A stretch of 64,000 bases of DNA from contig NZ_CP015401.2 in the NCBI RefSeq assembly GCF_001688725.2, positions 3,534,001 to 3,598,000 on the forward strand. Reading direction: 5' to 3'. Shown here piece by piece: positions 61,643 to 64,000 of the stretch. Under the pieces are notes generated by a model that was not told the DNA's origin, did no database searches, and saw only the letters and a list, made by a program, of their open reading frames with translations. A program made the position numbers and the translations under genes. This DNA is from Bacteroides caecimuris (GTDB lineage Bacteria > Bacteroidota > Bacteroidia > Bacteroidales > Bacteroidaceae). The first letter of the stretch is position 1. Every line of letters starts with the position of its first letter.

Positions 61643-63937
61643 TCATAATTTTCCTCTTCGTTTTGTCTGCTGTTTTACGATACGACTGTCCCCCATTTCA
61701 AATGAATCCGATACGGTTTTTTCTGTATATTTCCTACTTTTTCCACCAAACGTATAAGTGATACCTATGGTGATGTCCTGCATGGGTTCAATGAATCGTG
61801 ATATATTCGTGAAGTCCTTGGTGCGAGATACCGACTCCCAATACATTTTACCACCATGACCTAAACCGCTCATGCCACTGATAGCCACATCCAGTTTGTC
61901 ATTGAGGAAGGAGCGTGCGAGTGTTGCGCTTATCATCATCATACCCGAATCGTAACCTTGGAGAGAGTACCGACGCGACATCCATTCCAGATTACTGCTC
62001 CATTTCAACTGCCAAGGCAGATTCTGTTGCCACCCCAGATTCAGGTTACCATGCCAACCATAGTTACGGGCATCAATCTCCCGGCTTCGCATGTCACTAT
62101 AGCCCACCTCTCCATTCAGCATCAAGCGGGTTGAACGTGTCGCATTCCATGAGGCATAAGCATTCAGCGATGTCTTGCGATTTCTGGCTATATTGCCAAA
62201 GGTGGTATTTATACGCCCGTCCTTCATTGATGAATACCGGACAATACCATCGTTACTCCATGAATGATTGAGGCTGATTCGCATTGCTAACGTATTTGCC
62301 CTCAACGTATGTACAATAGCCAGATTATTTAGATGTTGTGCTTTCAGGTTGGGATTGCCATACGAAAGCTGGGTAGGGTCGGACTTATTGACATATGGGT
62401 CGAGTTCATTGATTCTTGGCCGACGTATACGCATGGTGTAGCTCACGCCAAATGTGCTGTTCTCCTTAGCTTTGGCAGTAAGAGAGACGGATGGTACGAG
62501 GTCGCCATAGTGAAGCGAGAATTTACTCCCTTCTCCCTTCAGATAGCGTGATTTCTGCCAGGTATGTTCATAGCGAAGGCCCTCCTTCAAGCCCAGCCAT
62601 CCCCATTGAGCCTCCCATTCGGCATACAGGGCGGCTATGTTTTGAGATTGTCGGTAGTGCATGGCAGCCGCCTTTTGTTCCACGAAACCGCCATTCAAAA
62701 AGCGCATTTCGGTAGCCTGACTCTCTCCACGGTCGAAGGAGAACTTCACACCGGTGTTGAGTTGTTGATGCCGGGTAAGCGGAATGGTAAGGTCGGTGGA
62801 TAGGTGGTGTTGTGTGGTGCGATCACAAATTTCTGTCCGGATGTCCTTCACAGTGGAAGTGATTTCGGGGTGCAAGGAGGTGTCAAGACCATCGTATCTG
62901 TTCTCTGTATCATTTCGGTTGGGAGCATGGCTTATCTGATAACTCGCAAACAGCCTGCCCCTGTCACCCCACTGACGTTGGTAATCGATGCCTCCATCTA
63001 CCGAAATCTCGTTCATATTCATCTTCTGACTACCACTGAAAGCCATCTCCTGTCCCCACATACCGCCTGAGTAAAGATAGGAGGGACGGCTCTTTTCTTT
63101 TGTAGCAAACCAAGTCGTGGACATGGAAACATGGAGTGATTGGACGGAATCAATCTCGTATCCCACACCAACTTCGCCCATTGAGAATGGCATTTTCGAT
63201 GAGGACTTTTGTCGCATCCATTGACGTGTCCCGTTGCCGGTCACCTCCGATTCTACAATGATACCCGTTGAATACATATATTCTCCGTTCAAATTTACGT
63301 CATACGACCATTTGCTTTGTTGACCGGAGAGACTGGCGTCAACTCCGTTGCTCAGAATACCTGTCAGAAGGTGTACGGAGCCACTTGTGGCTCCGTCATA
63401 CCCGTCATCTTCTAATGCCAATGCTTGTTTGGCACCACCTTTCTTGGTGGTGATGCAAAGGACACCTCCAGTTCCCTCTGCATCATACTGGGCACCTGGA
63501 TTGGTGATAACTTCAATGTTCTTCACGTGACTGGCAGGCATACTGCGTAACGTCTGTTTTGGATTGCGAGTGATGACAGTACTCAATCTTCCGTCCACAT
63601 AAACCTTGAACTGTGCGGAGCCGTTTACCATGATATTGTTTCGTCCGTCCACGGTCACCATAGGAACCTTGCGCAGTATGTCCAATACACTGCGTGTCTT
63701 TGACTCCACATCATTACTCACCTGATAAGTCACCTTGTCGGTTTTTAGTTTGACTATCGGGATCTGATGCACGATGACAACCTCCTCAAGGTGCTGTGTC
63801 GGATAAACAACTATCGTATCTGCCTTTTCCTCGATTACCCCCTGTGCACTTACCCCCATAGGTAATCCTATAGCTGTTAGCAGGAATGCCTTTGCCGCCA
63901 TGCCAATATTTGATTTCTTACTATGCATTTTTGCCAA
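61643..63937 (-). CDS. TonB-dependent receptor/outer-membrane beta-barrel family protein
   Basis: 764 residues. Signal peptide ending GVSAQG (ATG 63937 or 63928). The plug domain (about 45-175) includes LDILRKVPMVTVDGRNNIMVNG and VITNPGAQYDAEGTGGVL, signatures of the OMP_b-brl_3 group. A barrel follows, with a Pro-Arg motif RIRRPRINELDPY. The N-terminal carboxypeptidase-like domain usual in this group is absent. Such proteins take up peptides, siderophores or other small ligands, or are induced by two-component systems; ligand unknown. It is the last gene at the right edge. Confidence 0.87.
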   Translation of the reverse strand: MAKMHSKKSNIGMAAKAFLLTAIGLPMGVSAQGVIEEKADTIVVYPTQHLEEVVIVHQIPIVKLKTDKVTYQVSNDVESKTRSVLDILRKVPMVTVDGRNNIMVNGSAQFKVYVDGRLSTVITRNPKQTLRSMPASHVKNIEVITNPGAQYDAEGTGGVLCITTKKGGAKQALALEDDGYDGATSGSVHLLTGILSNGVDASLSGQQSKWSYDVNLNGEYMYSTGIIVESEVTGNGTRQWMRQKSSSKMPFSMGEVGVGYEIDSVQSLHVSMSTTWFATKEKSRPSYLYSGGMWGQEMAFSGSQKMNMNEISVDGGIDYQRQWGDRGRLFASYQISHAPNRNDTENRYDGLDTSLHPEITSTVKDIRTEICDRTTQHHLSTDLTIPLTRHQQLNTGVKFSFDRGESQATEMRFLNGGFVEQKAAAMHYRQSQNIAALYAEWEAQWGWLGLKEGLRYEHTWQKSRYLKGEGSKFSLHYGDLVPSVSLTAKAKENSTFGVSYTMRIRRPRINELDPYVNKSDPTQLSYGNPNLKAQHLNNLAIVHTLRANTLAMRISLNHSWSNDGIVRYSSMKDGRINTTFGNIARNRKTSLNAYASWNATRSTRLMLNGEVGYSDMRSREIDARNYGWHGNLNLGWQQNLPWQLKWSSNLEWMSRRYSLQGYDSGMMMISATLARSFLNDKLDVAISGMSGLGHGGKMYWESVSRTKDFTNISRFIEPMQDITIGITYTFGGKSRKYTEKTVSDSFEMGDSRIVKQQTKRRGKL

Positions 63938-64000
63938 AATATTTATGTTATCAAAATAACGAACCGTATCCGATTGTCAGCCATATTCTTTCCCCATTTG

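Overview
The window looks like a Bacteroides chromosome (close to B. thetaiotaomicron, ovatus or xylanisolvens). The basis is SusC/SusD pairs with FecI/FecR-type sigma/anti-sigma genes, a hybrid two-component system, Bacteroides promoters (TTTG, 19-21 nt, TAnnTTTG), lipoprotein signals on almost every secreted enzyme, and mobile-element genes of the CTnDOT kind. No tRNA, rRNA or CRISPR array was seen.

Region A (1-32340) is a large polysaccharide utilization locus. It opens with the end of a GH99-like gene, then GH97, an SGNH plus alpha/beta-hydrolase esterase, GH3, GH43 (opposite strand), GH2 and a GH36 fused to a second SGNH domain. An ECF sigma/FecR pair follows, then SusC, SusD, a glycerophosphodiesterase, a BACON/beta-helix lipoprotein, two fimbrillin-like proteins (one fused to a beta-helix), GH20 and an HTCS regulator. 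The enzymes suggest a branched, acylated glycan with alpha-galactose, beta-galactose and N-acetylhexosamine, perhaps carrying glycerol phosphate. A shared 14-mer at the same distance from the likely -7 boxes of the GH2 and GH20 genes is a candidate HTCS operator.

Region B (32631-42975) is a second SusCD locus: ECF sigma, FecR anti-sigma, SusC, SusD, a peptidase-like lipoprotein that seems to have lost its zinc site, and a large metzincin-type protease. A cold-shock-domain gene remnant lies antisense in the spacer before it. The FecR start codon lies inside a perfect 16-bp hairpin.

Region C (about 43000-53200) is mobile DNA: an ISAs1-family insertion sequence, two tandem tyrosine recombinases, three overlapping small excisionase-like genes, a RibD/DHFR-like gene behind a structured leader, and RteB- and RteA-like regulators. 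The RteA-like hybrid kinase is interrupted by one in-frame TAA just after its phospho-accepting histidine.

Region D (53259-59629, minus strand) is a drug-efflux operon read towards the Rte genes: a 39-residue hydrophobic peptide, a GNAT acetyltransferase, then membrane-fusion protein, RND pump and outer-membrane factor. In CTnDOT the gene upstream of rteAB is tetQ; here the efflux pump takes that place. Region E (59694-63937) holds an LTA-synthase-type sulfatase-fold membrane enzyme and a TonB-dependent outer-membrane protein. The outer ends of the mobile element are not resolved in this window.
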